Of a stretch of DNA of 40,151 nt, positions 7,827-16,289 are shown piece by piece (within the stretch, counting starts at the first letter, position 1; every line of letters starts with the position of its first letter). The notes under the pieces were generated by a model. The model saw nothing but the letters and a program-made list of their open reading frames with translations, made no database searches and was not told the DNA's origin. Origin of the DNA: Flavobacteriaceae bacterium UBA7433 (GTDB lineage: Bacteria > Bacteroidota > Bacteroidia > Flavobacteriales > Flavobacteriaceae); contig DLQL01000066.1 in assembly GCA_002477565.1 (NCBI GenBank), positions 5,575 to 45,725 on the forward strand, read 5' to 3'. The position numbers and the translations under genes were made by a program.

Positions 7827-9803
7827 ATGGCTACCAATAAAAACACCAAACCCAAAAGTAATTTCAAGGATTCCAACTTCAAACCTAAATTTAATTTTTA
7901 TTGGATTTACGGAGGTTTGTTTTTGCTCTTTCTTATATTTCAATACTTCAACAGTGGCAATTTGGTGCAACGCGAAATTTCACAAAACAAATTTGAAACC
8001 ATTTTAGAAAGTAATGACATTTCTAAAATTGTCATTCTCAACAAAACGGTTGCTCAAATTTACATCAAAGAAGAAGCCTTGTCGAATGAGGTCTATAAAA
8101 AAGTAACGAATTCCAGCTTTTTTAATAAAAATGCCCCGGTTTTTGAATACAATTTTGGAGATCTTCAAAACTTTGAAAAAAAGTTGGAAGAAGCAAAAAC
8201 AGCCAACAGTTTGGAATTCGACAAAATGAATGACGAACAAACAGATTTATTCGATTCCATTTTGGCCTACTTGCCTTTTATCTTCTTGATTGGCCTATGG
8301 ATTTTCTTTATGCGTCGCATGTCAGGTGGATCCGGTTCAGGAGGTGCAGGAGGACAAATTTTCAACATTGGCAAATCAAAAGCAAAACTTTTTGACCAAG
8401 ATCAAAAAGTAAAAGTGACTTTCAAAGATGTGGCAGGCCTTCAAGGTGCCAAAGAAGAAGTTCAAGAAATCGTTGACTTTTTAAAAACACCTGAAAAATA
8501 CACTTCCTTGGGTGGAAAAATTCCTAAAGGGGCCCTTTTGGTTGGTGCTCCGGGAACGGGAAAAACCTTGTTAGCGAAAGCTGTTGCGGGCGAGGCTGGT
8601 GTGCCATTCTTCTCCCTTTCGGGTTCTGATTTTGTCGAAATGTTTGTCGGTGTCGGTGCTTCTCGTGTACGTGACTTGTTCAAGCAAGCACAACAAAAGT
8701 CGCCATCAATTATTTTTATCGATGAAATTGATGCCATCGGTAGAGCACGTGGAAAAAACAACATGACCGGCGGGAATGATGAAAGAGAAAACACTTTGAA
8801 TCAATTGTTGACTGAAATGGACGGTTTTGGAACCGATACCAATGTCATCGTTTTGGCAGCAACCAACAGAGCAGATGTCTTGGACAAAGCTTTGATGAGA
8901 GCAGGTCGATTTGACCGTCAAATTTTTGTGGATCTACCGGATTTGAACGAGCGCAAAGCCATTTTTGAAGTTCATATGAAACCCCTCAAATTAGGAAAAA
9001 ATGTAGATTCAGAATTCTTATCCCAGCAAACACCAGGTTTTTCAGGTGCTGACATCGCCAATTTGTGCAACGAATCGGCATTGATTGCTGCCCGAAAAGG
9101 AAACAAAAAAATTCAAAACCAAGACTTTTTAGACGCTGTTGATCGCATCATTGGTGGGTTGGAAAAGAAAAACAAAATCATCTCTGTAAAAGAGAAAAAA
9201 ACGATTGCCTACCACGAAGCAGGTCACGCCACCGCTAGTTGGATGTTGGAACATGCTGCTCCACTTGTAAAAGTAACCATCGTACCAAGAGGACAATCCT
9301 TGGGTGCTGCTTGGTACCTTCCGGAAGAGAGAATGATTGTTCAAACGGAACAAATGTTGGACGAGATGTGTGCTACCTTGGCGGGTAGGGCAGCCGAAAA
9401 AGTGATGTTTGACAAAATATCTACAGGAGCTTTGAACGACTTAGAAAAAGTGACGCGGCAAGCCAAAGCGATGGTGTCCATCTACGGGCTGAATGACAAA
9501 ATTGGAAACATCACCTATTACGATTCTTCTGGGCAAGGAGAATACAGCTTTTCCAAGCCTTACAGCGAAGAAACCGCTAAAGTGATTGATGAAGAGATTT
9601 CTAACATCATCGAGAGCCAATACCAAAGAGCAATTGAAATTTTGACAGAACACAAAGACAAACTAACAACCTTGGCAGAATTGCTCCTAGAAAAAGAAGT
9701 CATTTTCAAGGACGACTTGGTGGCTATTTTTGGCAAAAGACCTTTTGAAGCAAAAGAAGCTTCACAAACAGAAAGTGTCTCCGAAGAAAACAACGAATTG
9801 TAA
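7827..9803 (+). CDS. ftsH: ATP-dependent zinc metalloprotease FtsH
   Basis: Membrane-anchored AAA+ protease that extracts and degrades membrane and short-lived cytosolic proteins. The 658 residues show a first membrane segment at about 24-41, a small periplasmic domain, a second membrane segment at about 147-162, a Gly-rich linker, Walker A GAPGTGKT (240-247), Walker B IIFIDEID (295-302), the second-region-of-homology NRADVLDKALMRAGRFDRQ, and the zinc site HEAGH (463-467). The substrate loop LGAAWYLPEER resembles mitochondrial m-AAA proteases more than the E. coli form, as is usual in Bacteroidota. The C-terminus is acidic and variable. It sits between rsfS and lipid-synthesis genes. Confidence 0.97.
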   Translation: MATNKNTKPKSNFKDSNFKPKFNFYWIYGGLFLLFLIFQYFNSGNLVQREISQNKFETILESNDISKIVILNKTVAQIYIKEEALSNEVYKKVTNSSFFNKNAPVFEYNFGDLQNFEKKLEEAKTANSLEFDKMNDEQTDLFDSILAYLPFIFLIGLWIFFMRRMSGGSGSGGAGGQIFNIGKSKAKLFDQDQKVKVTFKDVAGLQGAKEEVQEIVDFLKTPEKYTSLGGKIPKGALLVGAPGTGKTLLAKAVAGEAGVPFFSLSGSDFVEMFVGVGASRVRDLFKQAQQKSPSIIFIDEIDAIGRARGKNNMTGGNDERENTLNQLLTEMDGFGTDTNVIVLAATNRADVLDKALMRAGRFDRQIFVDLPDLNERKAIFEVHMKPLKLGKNVDSEFLSQQTPGFSGADIANLCNESALIAARKGNKKIQNQDFLDAVDRIIGGLEKKNKIISVKEKKTIAYHEAGHATASWMLEHAAPLVKVTIVPRGQSLGAAWYLPEERMIVQTEQMLDEMCATLAGRAAEKVMFDKISTGALNDLEKVTRQAKAMVSIYGLNDKIGNITYYDSSGQGEYSFSKPYSEETAKVIDEEISNIIESQYQRAIEILTEHKDKLTTLAELLLEKEVIFKDDLVAIFGKRPFEAKEASQTESVSEENNEL

Positions 9804-9831
9804 TTTCAAGAAATCACAAAGAAAAACGTGT

Positions 9832-10425
9832 ATGAAATTTTTCAACAAACTATTCGATAAACAGAAAAAATCTGATGAAGAAATGCTGCTTGAAAAGCAG
9901 CAGATTAAAATGGAAATGGACGAATTGTTTGTTCATAATTTTATCGACAAAGGAGGCCGGTTTTTGTATTGCACTTCCAAAGAAGATATCACCGAAAACT
10001 TGGTGGGTATTTTGGACGAAAACAACTGGACCAACATCACCTGTTTGGACACTGAAAATCTTTCAGAATATACAGACACCTTGTCGGTTGAAGTAAACAC
10101 AGATTGTTCCAAGAAAACCCCTATTTTAAGCAGCTGTGAATATTTGATCTCAAACTCGGGAAGTATCATGCTGAGCTCCAATCAAATCAAAGACCAAAAA
10201 TTACCAAACCTTTCAGATGATTTTATTGTGTTTGCCAAGACGAGCCAATTTGTCAAAAACATGGGTGAAGGACTGAGAGGAATCAAAAGCAATTTCAAAA
10301 CAAACATTCCAACAAATATTTGTGCGATTAAGAATTATGCACCTGACCGTGATGTTGATAATTTTTTGTCAAGTGAAAACAGCAATACAAAAAATTTGTA
10401 CTTGCTCTTATTTGAAGACCTATAA
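9832..10425 (+). CDS. LUD-domain protein (LutC-like)
   Basis: A 197-residue protein that I assign to the LUD (lactate utilisation, LutB/LutC-like) domain family from the block LISNSGSIMLSSNQIKDQKLPNLSDDFIVFAKTSQFV, which resembles the family's conserved core, and from its familiar place between ftsH and cdsA in flavobacteria. The ATG at 9832 (MKFFNKLFDKQKKSDEEM) is preferred; the frame is open upstream only inside ftsH. It has no iron-sulfur cysteine motif, so a role in lactate oxidation itself is not supported, and no lutA or lutB gene lies nearby. cdsA begins four bases after its stop. The cellular role is unknown. Confidence 0.75.
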   Translation: MKFFNKLFDKQKKSDEEMLLEKQQIKMEMDELFVHNFIDKGGRFLYCTSKEDITENLVGILDENNWTNITCLDTENLSEYTDTLSVEVNTDCSKKTPILSSCEYLISNSGSIMLSSNQIKDQKLPNLSDDFIVFAKTSQFVKNMGEGLRGIKSNFKTNIPTNICAIKNYAPDRDVDNFLSSENSNTKNLYLLLFEDL

Positions 10426-10428
10426 GCC

Positions 10429-11241
10429 ATGAGCAACCTCCTTATAAGAGCACTTTCAGGTGCTGTATTCGTCCTCCTACTCGTCAGTGCAACACTGTAC
10501 AACTCGTATGTGCTTTTGGGGCTGCTCTACATCTTTATGATACTCGCAATTTTTGAGTTTTCCAAAATGTTAACGGTTCAAAATTTCAGCATTTATGGAA
10601 TTGCCAGTTTACTTTACCTCAAACAACTGCCTTTTGTAGAGACAAATCAGGAACTTGTGATTGATGGACTCTTAATACTCGGAGGTTCAATCCTTTTCAT
10701 CACTCAATTGTTTAAAAATAATGACCGCTCTGTCAGTGAACTTGGAAAATTTGTATTGGTTCTTACCTATGTCTGTGTTCCTTTTCTGTACCTCCAAAAA
10801 ATACCTTTTACAAACCCTCAAAACAGCTACAACGGCCAACTACTCCTAGGGTTCTTTGTGTTGATCTGGAGCAGTGACACTTTCGCCTATTTGTCGGGCA
10901 TCAGTTTTGGAAAACACAAATTGATGGAACGCATTTCGCCTAAAAAAACTATTGAAGGTTTTGCCGGAGGTGTTTTCATGACTTTACTACTCGCCTACTT
11001 GATGTCCTTTCAATTCGATTTTTTGACTTCAGCTCAATGGATTGGAATTGCAGTTTTAATAAGTGTTTTTGGAGTGCTAGGAGATTTGATTGCCTCTATG
11101 TTTAAAAGACACATAGGTGTCAAAGACACTGGAAATCTCATTCCCGGACACGGAGGCATCATTGACCGTCTCGACAGCGTTATTTTTGCTGCACCCATTG
11201 TTTATTTATTTTTAAAAATTACCCACACCTATGTTTCATAA
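10429..11241 (+). CDS. cdsA: Phosphatidate cytidylyltransferase
   Basis: Makes CDP-diacylglycerol from phosphatidic acid and CTP, the branch point of bacterial phospholipid synthesis. The 270-residue protein is polytopic with about eight hydrophobic segments. Its C-terminus carries the CdsA signature spread over SPKKTIEGFAGG and GDLIASMFKRHIGVKDTGNLIPGHGGIIDRLDS, with the characteristic SxxKRxxxxKDxxxxxPGHGGxxDRxD pattern. It overlaps the following psd gene by 11 bases, which suggests coupled translation. Together with psd it implies phosphatidylethanolamine synthesis, although a phosphatidylserine synthase gene is not in the window. Confidence 0.96.
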   Translation: MSNLLIRALSGAVFVLLLVSATLYNSYVLLGLLYIFMILAIFEFSKMLTVQNFSIYGIASLLYLKQLPFVETNQELVIDGLLILGGSILFITQLFKNNDRSVSELGKFVLVLTYVCVPFLYLQKIPFTNPQNSYNGQLLLGFFVLIWSSDTFAYLSGISFGKHKLMERISPKKTIEGFAGGVFMTLLLAYLMSFQFDFLTSAQWIGIAVLISVFGVLGDLIASMFKRHIGVKDTGNLIPGHGGIIDRLDSVIFAAPIVYLFLKITHTYVS

Positions 11242-11893
11242 AGAAGGATTTAACAGCATCGCCATTGCATTGGCAGTCGTCACAACTGGATTTCTACTAA
11301 CCGATCGCTTTGTAGGGCTTTCCTGGCTGCAATACACGCTCTACGGGGCCTTATTTTTGCTACTCGTCATCATTCTTCAATTTTTTAGAAACCCTAAGAG
11401 ACATACCGTTGAAGGAGATGGGCATGTGGTCGCTCCTGTAGACGGAAAAGTCGTTGTGATTGAAGAGGTTTTTGAAAAAGAATACTTCAAAGACAAACGC
11501 ATTCAGGTATCTATCTTTATGTCGCCTTTGAACGTACATGTGACGCGCTATGGATTGAGTGGCTTGGTAAAATTCAGCAAATACCACCCTGGAAAATTTT
11601 TAGTAGCTTGGCACCCCAAAGCCTCTGAAGAAAACGAACGCACCACTGTCGTTGTTGAAAACCCCGTTTTTGGAGCGGTATTGTACCGTCAAATTGCAGG
11701 AGCTTTGGCCAAACGCATTGTCAATTACGCTAAAAAAGACGCCGTTGTCAAACAAGGAACCGATGCCGGATTTATAAAATTTGGTTCCCGAGTTGATTTA
11801 TTCTTACCTTTGGATTCGGAGATTGTTGTGAAACTGAACCAAACCGTAAAAGGAGCAGAAAACATCATTGCCAAGCATACAAAAAAGCCCTAA
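11231..11893 (+). CDS. psd: Phosphatidylserine decarboxylase, short form
   Basis: Converts phosphatidylserine to phosphatidylethanolamine using a self-generated pyruvoyl group. At 220 residues it is the short form common in Bacteroidota and some other phyla. Two hydrophobic segments lie at the N-terminus (about residues 9-25 and 33-50), then HVVAPVDGKVVVIEE, the MSPLNVHVTRYG block, and near the C-terminus IKFGSRVDLFLP, whose Gly-Ser pair is the predicted site of autocatalytic cleavage into beta and alpha chains. It overlaps cdsA by 11 bases and is followed 19 bases later by an acyl-CoA-binding protein gene. Confidence 0.95.
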   Translation: MFHKEGFNSIAIALAVVTTGFLLTDRFVGLSWLQYTLYGALFLLLVIILQFFRNPKRHTVEGDGHVVAPVDGKVVVIEEVFEKEYFKDKRIQVSIFMSPLNVHVTRYGLSGLVKFSKYHPGKFLVAWHPKASEENERTTVVVENPVFGAVLYRQIAGALAKRIVNYAKKDAVVKQGTDAGFIKFGSRVDLFLPLDSEIVVKLNQTVKGAENIIAKHTKKP

Positions 11894-11912
11894 AAAACCG
11901 TCTGAAAGAAAG

Positions 11913-12167
11913 ATGAGCAAAAACTTAAACAAATCTTTTTTAGAAGCTGTTGAAAAAGCTTCCAACATGACTCAGAAACTCCCGCAAGATGTCATGCTAG
12001 AATTTTATGCTCACTACAAACAAGCCACTGCAGGCGACAATTTTTCTTTCAATGCCAATCAGGGAGTAAGAGACGCATTCAAATTCAATGCTTGGTACCA
12101 ACTCAAAGGAATCACGACAGAACACGCCAAAGAAAAATACATTGCACTTGTTGAAAAATACAGTTAA
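11913..12167 (+). CDS. Acyl-CoA-binding protein
   Basis: An 84-residue protein of the ACBP family, a four-helix bundle that binds long-chain acyl-CoA esters in the cytosol. Recognisable blocks are LPQDVMLEFYAHYKQATAGD (LxxxxLLxLYxxYKQATxGD pattern), then KFNAWYQLKGITTEHAKEKYIALVEKY, which matches the KWDAWxxxxGxSxxEAxxxYI core. ACBP is widespread in eukaryotes and patchy in bacteria. Here it sits directly after cdsA-psd, so a role in delivering acyl groups to membrane lipid synthesis is likely but inferred. The ATG at 11913 is used, as the upstream in-frame start overlaps psd. Confidence 0.9.
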   Translation: MSKNLNKSFLEAVEKASNMTQKLPQDVMLEFYAHYKQATAGDNFSFNANQGVRDAFKFNAWYQLKGITTEHAKEKYIALVEKYS

Positions 12168-12177
12168 ATTGAAGCTT

Positions 12178-12792
12178 ATGAAAAATACATTCCTTTACCT
12201 ACTTCTTGCAAGTTTCGCCTTTGTAAGTTTGATTTCTTGTAAAAAAGCAGTCAAAAAATCGGCTCCTCAGACCAAACAATACTCGATTGACCCATTTCAG
12301 ACAGCCATCAATTGGACGGCTTATAAAACAACTGACAAGGTTCCTGTGAGTGGAAAATTCACCTTGTTGACGCTTGAAAATCCAAAAAAAGGCAACAGCA
12401 TGACTGAGGCCTTGAACGGCTCTGAATTCTCTATTCCTGTCAGTAGCATATACTCCAACAACGAAGCAAGGGATTACAAACTCAAAACCTTGTTTTTTGG
12501 AGTCATGAAAAACACTGCTTTTCTATCGGGAATACTTTACATCACCGACAAAACAGCTGGTTATGTAGATTTCTCCATGAATGGCGTCGTAGAAAAACTT
12601 CCTTTTACCTATGTCATTGAAGGTCAAAAGATACGCTTAACAGCAGTTATGAACACCGACTCTTGGCAAGCTCAGTCAGCGATTGCCTCCATCAACGAAG
12701 CCTGTTTGGAACTTCACAAAGGAGCAGATGGAATCAGCAAAACATGGAGTGACGTGGCCATCCGTATTGAAGTCTATTTCAAGAAATCGTAA
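12178..12792 (+). CDS. YceI-like lipoprotein
   Basis: A 204-residue predicted lipoprotein. The signal sequence ends with a lipobox, SLISC, with the lipidated cysteine at about residue 25, followed by a basic stretch. The body fits the YceI/lipocalin-like fold, a beta-barrel binding isoprenoid or polyprenyl ligands: YSIDPFQTAINWTAYKT, then VSGKFTLL, and a final ...DVAIRIEVYFKK strand. It follows the ACBP gene by 10 bases and ends 29 bases from the convergent carotenoid operon, whose last gene makes lycopene cyclase; an isoprenoid ligand would fit, but that is speculation. The ATG at 12178 is chosen because it starts the signal peptide. Confidence 0.82.
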   Translation: MKNTFLYLLLASFAFVSLISCKKAVKKSAPQTKQYSIDPFQTAINWTAYKTTDKVPVSGKFTLLTLENPKKGNSMTEALNGSEFSIPVSSIYSNNEARDYKLKTLFFGVMKNTAFLSGILYITDKTAGYVDFSMNGVVEKLPFTYVIEGQKIRLTAVMNTDSWQAQSAIASINEACLELHKGADGISKTWSDVAIRIEVYFKKS

Positions 12793-12821
12793 AATCCTCG
12801 CCGACAAGGAAAAGGACTGTG

Positions 12822-13511
12822 TTATTTTTCGTTTCCTTGAAAAAGTTCCAGTAAAAAAAGATTGGTAAGAATCAAGCTAAAAGCATAGGCCATGTCTTCA
12901 ACAGGGATGGTAAACAATCGGACCCCTAAGTTGTGGGCATTGTCATACCAAACCACTTCACCATCAATAAAACTCCCTGTCAATATGCCATTGACAAGAA
13001 AAAAGGGCAATAGGATGCTCAAAAATATCACAAAGAAAGATTTCAACAAAGCCCTATTTTTCAGATATACGAGAACCAACACAAAAGCAAAATAACTGTA
13101 GTTGACAAACGTATACCATCGTTTGTTGTAGGTGATTGCGAGCGCAAGACTCACAAAGAGCAAAGTGGCAAAAATACCGCGAAACCATTTTTCAGAATAA
13201 CTGAAATTTGGCAACAATTCCAACAAGGCATAGTAAGTAAAAACACAGGCATAGGGAATGCAGATGAAAAAAAGCCATTCCTCAATCGGAAGGTTTAACA
13301 AGTCAACACCAATCAAATACGAAGCATTGAAACCCCAAATACCGTGGCTGGTAAAGATGACATCCCACACAATAAAAAATACTCCTGTAATCAATGTAGA
13401 CAGGGCAAGCGCAGGCCATTTTTTGTAAAACTTCAAGCGGGGATGGAAACTGACTACAAGAGGAATCAGTAGCGAAGCGATGTTTAAAAATAAGTAGAGG
13501 TACTTCATCAT
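12822..13511 (-). CDS. crtY: Lycopene cyclase, CrtYcd-type
   Basis: Cyclises both ends of lycopene to beta-carotene. The 229-residue protein is an integral membrane protein with about seven hydrophobic segments and two tandem lycopene-cyclase domains, fused as in the CrtYcd type of Bacteroidota, archaea and fungi. Each half carries the expected P-x-E-(E/D) catalytic motif: LPIEEWLFFICIPY in the first and IPVEDMAYAF in the second. It has no relation to the FAD-type CrtY/CrtL cyclases. It is the last gene of the carotenoid operon, 22 bases after crtZ, and converges with the YceI-like gene. Two adjacent ATG codons could start it; I use the first. Confidence 0.92.
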   Translation of the reverse strand: MMKYLYLFLNIASLLIPLVVSFHPRLKFYKKWPALALSTLITGVFFIVWDVIFTSHGIWGFNASYLIGVDLLNLPIEEWLFFICIPYACVFTYYALLELLPNFSYSEKWFRGIFATLLFVSLALAITYNKRWYTFVNYSYFAFVLVLVYLKNRALLKSFFVIFLSILLPFFLVNGILTGSFIDGEVVWYDNAHNLGVRLFTIPVEDMAYAFSLILTNLFLLELFQGNEK

Positions 13512-13533
13512 AAAAATTAAAAAAACACTTCGA

Positions 13534-13980
13534 CTATTTTAGATATTTCAAAGGAAAAAATAACATGCCAAAACATTCTCCATCTTCCTTGCCGAGGTGT
13601 TTGTGGTGTATTTTGTGTGCCCTTCTTACCGCTTTTCCATAGCGAGAATTGGCGTTTCGAAACCACTTAAAACGCTGGTGAATAAATATATCGTGCACCA
13701 AAAAATAAGTCAATCCATAACCAAAGATCCCAACACCAACCGACAATCCGTACACAAAAATACCGTACTTCCACAAGAGAAAACAACCAATGCTAACGAG
13801 TGCATAAAAAATAAAAAAAGTATCATTTCGTTCAAACCAAGAATCGTGGTGTTTGTGGTGATGGTCTTTGTGTAAAGACCACAAAAAACCATGCATGACG
13901 TATTTATGTGTCAACCAAGCCATAAATTCCATGATAAAAAAAGTTCCGATAAAAAATAAAAAATGATATAAATAACTCAT
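13534..13980 (-). CDS. crtZ: Beta-carotene hydroxylase CrtZ
   Basis: Diiron membrane enzyme of the fatty-acid hydroxylase/sterol-desaturase superfamily that adds 3-hydroxyl groups to beta-carotene, giving zeaxanthin. The 148-residue length is normal. The histidine motifs that hold the iron are all visible: HKYVMH, HKDHHHKHH, HDIFIHQR and HKIHHKH. Hydrophobic segments cover residues 5-22 and 52-92. Its start codon overlaps the crtB stop by one base (TAATG), suggesting translational coupling. Its presence makes zeaxanthin the likely end pigment of this operon; no ketolase or glycosyltransferase gene is next to it. Confidence 0.94.
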   Translation of the reverse strand: MSYLYHFLFFIGTFFIMEFMAWLTHKYVMHGFLWSLHKDHHHKHHDSWFERNDTFFIFYALVSIGCFLLWKYGIFVYGLSVGVGIFGYGLTYFLVHDIFIHQRFKWFRNANSRYGKAVRRAHKIHHKHLGKEDGECFGMLFFPLKYLK

Positions 13981-14819
13981 TACAACATATTTAATTGGTA
14001 TTTCACGTAACTGCGTGTCAGCAGCTCTATTTTTTTAGGATTCGAAATGCGAATTCTCGTGGACTTGATTTCCACGGCGGGTGTGTTTTTAATTTTTAAG
14101 AGCAGTTGCTTGTAATAGCGGTAGGCGGTAAAAACCCCAAATTTTGCATCGATTGGCAACCTTAGAATTCCTTGGTATCCTTGTTCAAAATCGTCTTCAA
14201 TTTCTGCGATGATGGCCGCTTTTGAAAGTTCATCCAACGCACTTAGATTGGTGTTTGGAAAGTACGTACGGTTCAAATTTTCAAAATCTTCTTTCAAATC
14301 TCTTAAAAAATTGACTTTCTGAAAAGCAGACCCTAATTTCATTGCCGCTTCTTTTAACTGCTCAAACATTTCCAAATCCCCTTTTACAAACACTTTCAAA
14401 CACATCAAGCCGACTACATCAGCTGAACCGTAGATATAAGCGTCGTATTCCTTTTTGGTGCTGTAGTTTTGTTTGTGCAAATCCAATTTCATGCTCTTCA
14501 TAAAACTAACGACATTCTCACGACACAGTTGGTGTTTGTGAAACGTATGCTGAAAGGCGTTTAAGATGGGGTTGAGGCTGATTTTTTGATCCAACGCTTT
14601 GTAGAGCTGCTCCTCAAAATTGTCAAACAGCGTTTCTTTGTCATAGTCGTGAAAGGTATCGACAATCTCATCAGCAAATCTAACAAAACCATAGATGTTG
14701 TAGATGTCTTGACGGATGGATTGTCCAAGCATTTTGGTGGCCAACGAAAAAGAAGTACTGTACGCATTGGTCACATTTTTTGCCGTTGTATAAGAAATGT
14801 CATCGAAAATAGCTTTCAT
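13980..14819 (-). CDS. crtB: Phytoene synthase
   Basis: Condenses two geranylgeranyl diphosphates into 15-cis-phytoene, the first committed carotenoid step. The 279-residue protein has both aspartate-rich motifs of the squalene/phytoene synthase fold: VRFADEIVDTF (Asp50, Glu51, Asp54) and VNFLRDLKEDF (Asp174, Asp178), which bind diphosphate through magnesium. It begins 21 bases after the crtI stop and overlaps crtZ by one base. The GGPP synthase that feeds it is not in the window. Identification is secure. Confidence 0.96.
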   Translation of the reverse strand: MKAIFDDISYTTAKNVTNAYSTSFSLATKMLGQSIRQDIYNIYGFVRFADEIVDTFHDYDKETLFDNFEEQLYKALDQKISLNPILNAFQHTFHKHQLCRENVVSFMKSMKLDLHKQNYSTKKEYDAYIYGSADVVGLMCLKVFVKGDLEMFEQLKEAAMKLGSAFQKVNFLRDLKEDFENLNRTYFPNTNLSALDELSKAAIIAEIEDDFEQGYQGILRLPIDAKFGVFTAYRYYKQLLLKIKNTPAVEIKSTRIRISNPKKIELLTRSYVKYQLNML

Positions 14820-14840
14820 ATGGGTATTGGGGGATTTGTG

Positions 14841-16289
14841 TTATATCAATTCTGCTACTAGTTTGCCTGAAATCAAGGCAGGCGGCACTCCGGGTCCCGG
14901 AACGGTCAATTGGCCTGAAAAATAAAGACCTGCTACTTTTTTGCTTTTTAATTTAGGCCTTAAAAAGGCAGTCTGCAACAAGGTATTTGCCATTCCATAG
15001 GCATTGCCTTTGTAGGAATGGTAACGGCTTTTAAAATCGTTGACACAAAAGCTCTCCTTAAAAAGCACCGCATCTTTTACCTTTTGATCTGTAAGCGTCT
15101 CAAACCGCGCTAAAATCAGGTCAAAATACTTAGTTCTCAATTCAGGCGTGTCTTTCAATCCGGGTGCAATGGGCACCAAGAAAAAACCAGCTTCTTTGTT
15201 TTGAGGTGCAAAGGAAGCATCGGAGATACTCGGGAAATTTGCATAAAACAAAGGGTTGTTTGGCCATTCTGGTTGGTCGTAAATACTTTTTGCATGTGCG
15301 TCAAAATCCACATCGAAAAACAAGGTGTGGTGGTTGACATTTTTAATTTTTTTATCAAAACCTATATAAAACAACAAGGAGGATGGCGCAAATGTTTTTT
15401 TGGCCCAATAACTTTCTGAGTATTGCCTGTAGTTTTTGGGAAGAAGGGTTTCTGTATGGTGGTAATCCGCACCTGACAACACAACATCAGCGGGAACAAA
15501 AGAGTCATTGCTCATCAAACCACTTACTTTCCCATCTGCTAGAACGATTTCACTGATTTCCGCGGAAGTTTTAAAAGCCACTCCTAAAGATTTGGCCAAA
15601 GCGACAATGCCTTCAACGACTTTGAACATCCCTCCTTTTGGATGCCATGTTCCCAAGCCAAAATCGGCATAGTTCATAAAACTATAAAATGATGGAGTAT
15701 CGGAAGGTTTGGCTCCTAAAAATAAAACGGGAAATTCCAGAATTGAAATCAACCTTGGATTGGCAAAGGACTTTCGAACATCTCTAGAGATAGTACTAAA
15801 AAATTGATGTAAATTAGCGATGGTTTTGGGAGACACCAATTCCAAGGGTGAAACTCCTGGATTGTAGACCAAATCATCAATGGCTATTTTGTAATTTTTT
15901 TTTGCATTGTTGATGAATTTTTCTAATTTCTTAGCGCTGCCAGGTTCTTCTGTTTCAAAGGCTTTGTAAATTTGATCCAAACAATCTCCAACGGTAAAAA
16001 AATCATTTTTTCCAAAATAAACACTGTAGGCGGGGCTGAGTTTTTCCAACTCGTAATAATCGGAAGGTTGTTTGCCAAAATCTGCAAAGAAACGTTCAAA
16101 AACGCCTGGCATCCAATACCAAGAAGGTCCCATATCAAAGGTAAAACCGTCTTTTACAAATTGGGAAGCTCTCCCTCCCAATGTGTCATTTTTTTCAAAA
16201 ACGGTCACTTGAAATCCCTTTTGTGCCAAGTAACAAGCCGCTGATAATGAGGAGAATCCAGAGCCTATAACATGTACTTTTTTACTCAT
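14841..16289 (-). CDS. crtI: Phytoene desaturase
   Basis: FAD-dependent enzyme that introduces four double bonds into phytoene to give lycopene. The 482-residue protein starts with the dinucleotide-binding fold VIGSGFSSLSAACYLAQKGF followed by the FEKNDTLGGRASQF block, and ends with the bacterial carotenoid dehydrogenase signature SGQLTVPGPGVPPALISGK. Its start overlaps the stop of the MerR regulator by four bases (ATGA), so regulator and enzyme are translated from one message. Neither crtE nor a carotenoid-cleaving dioxygenase for retinal accompanies it. Confidence 0.96.
   Translation of the reverse strand: MSKKVHVIGSGFSSLSAACYLAQKGFQVTVFEKNDTLGGRASQFVKDGFTFDMGPSWYWMPGVFERFFADFGKQPSDYYELEKLSPAYSVYFGKNDFFTVGDCLDQIYKAFETEEPGSAKKLEKFINNAKKNYKIAIDDLVYNPGVSPLELVSPKTIANLHQFFSTISRDVRKSFANPRLISILEFPVLFLGAKPSDTPSFYSFMNYADFGLGTWHPKGGMFKVVEGIVALAKSLGVAFKTSAEISEIVLADGKVSGLMSNDSFVPADVVLSGADYHHTETLLPKNYRQYSESYWAKKTFAPSSLLFYIGFDKKIKNVNHHTLFFDVDFDAHAKSIYDQPEWPNNPLFYANFPSISDASFAPQNKEAGFFLVPIAPGLKDTPELRTKYFDLILARFETLTDQKVKDAVLFKESFCVNDFKSRYHSYKGNAYGMANTLLQTAFLRPKLKSKKVAGLYFSGQLTVPGPGVPPALISGKLVAELI

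Noticed and set aside
12805..12841. CAAGGAAA/TTTCCTTG inverted repeat at the YceI/crtY convergent junction
   Set aside because: The loop is about 19 bases and no T run follows on either strand; it also lies partly in crtY coding sequence.
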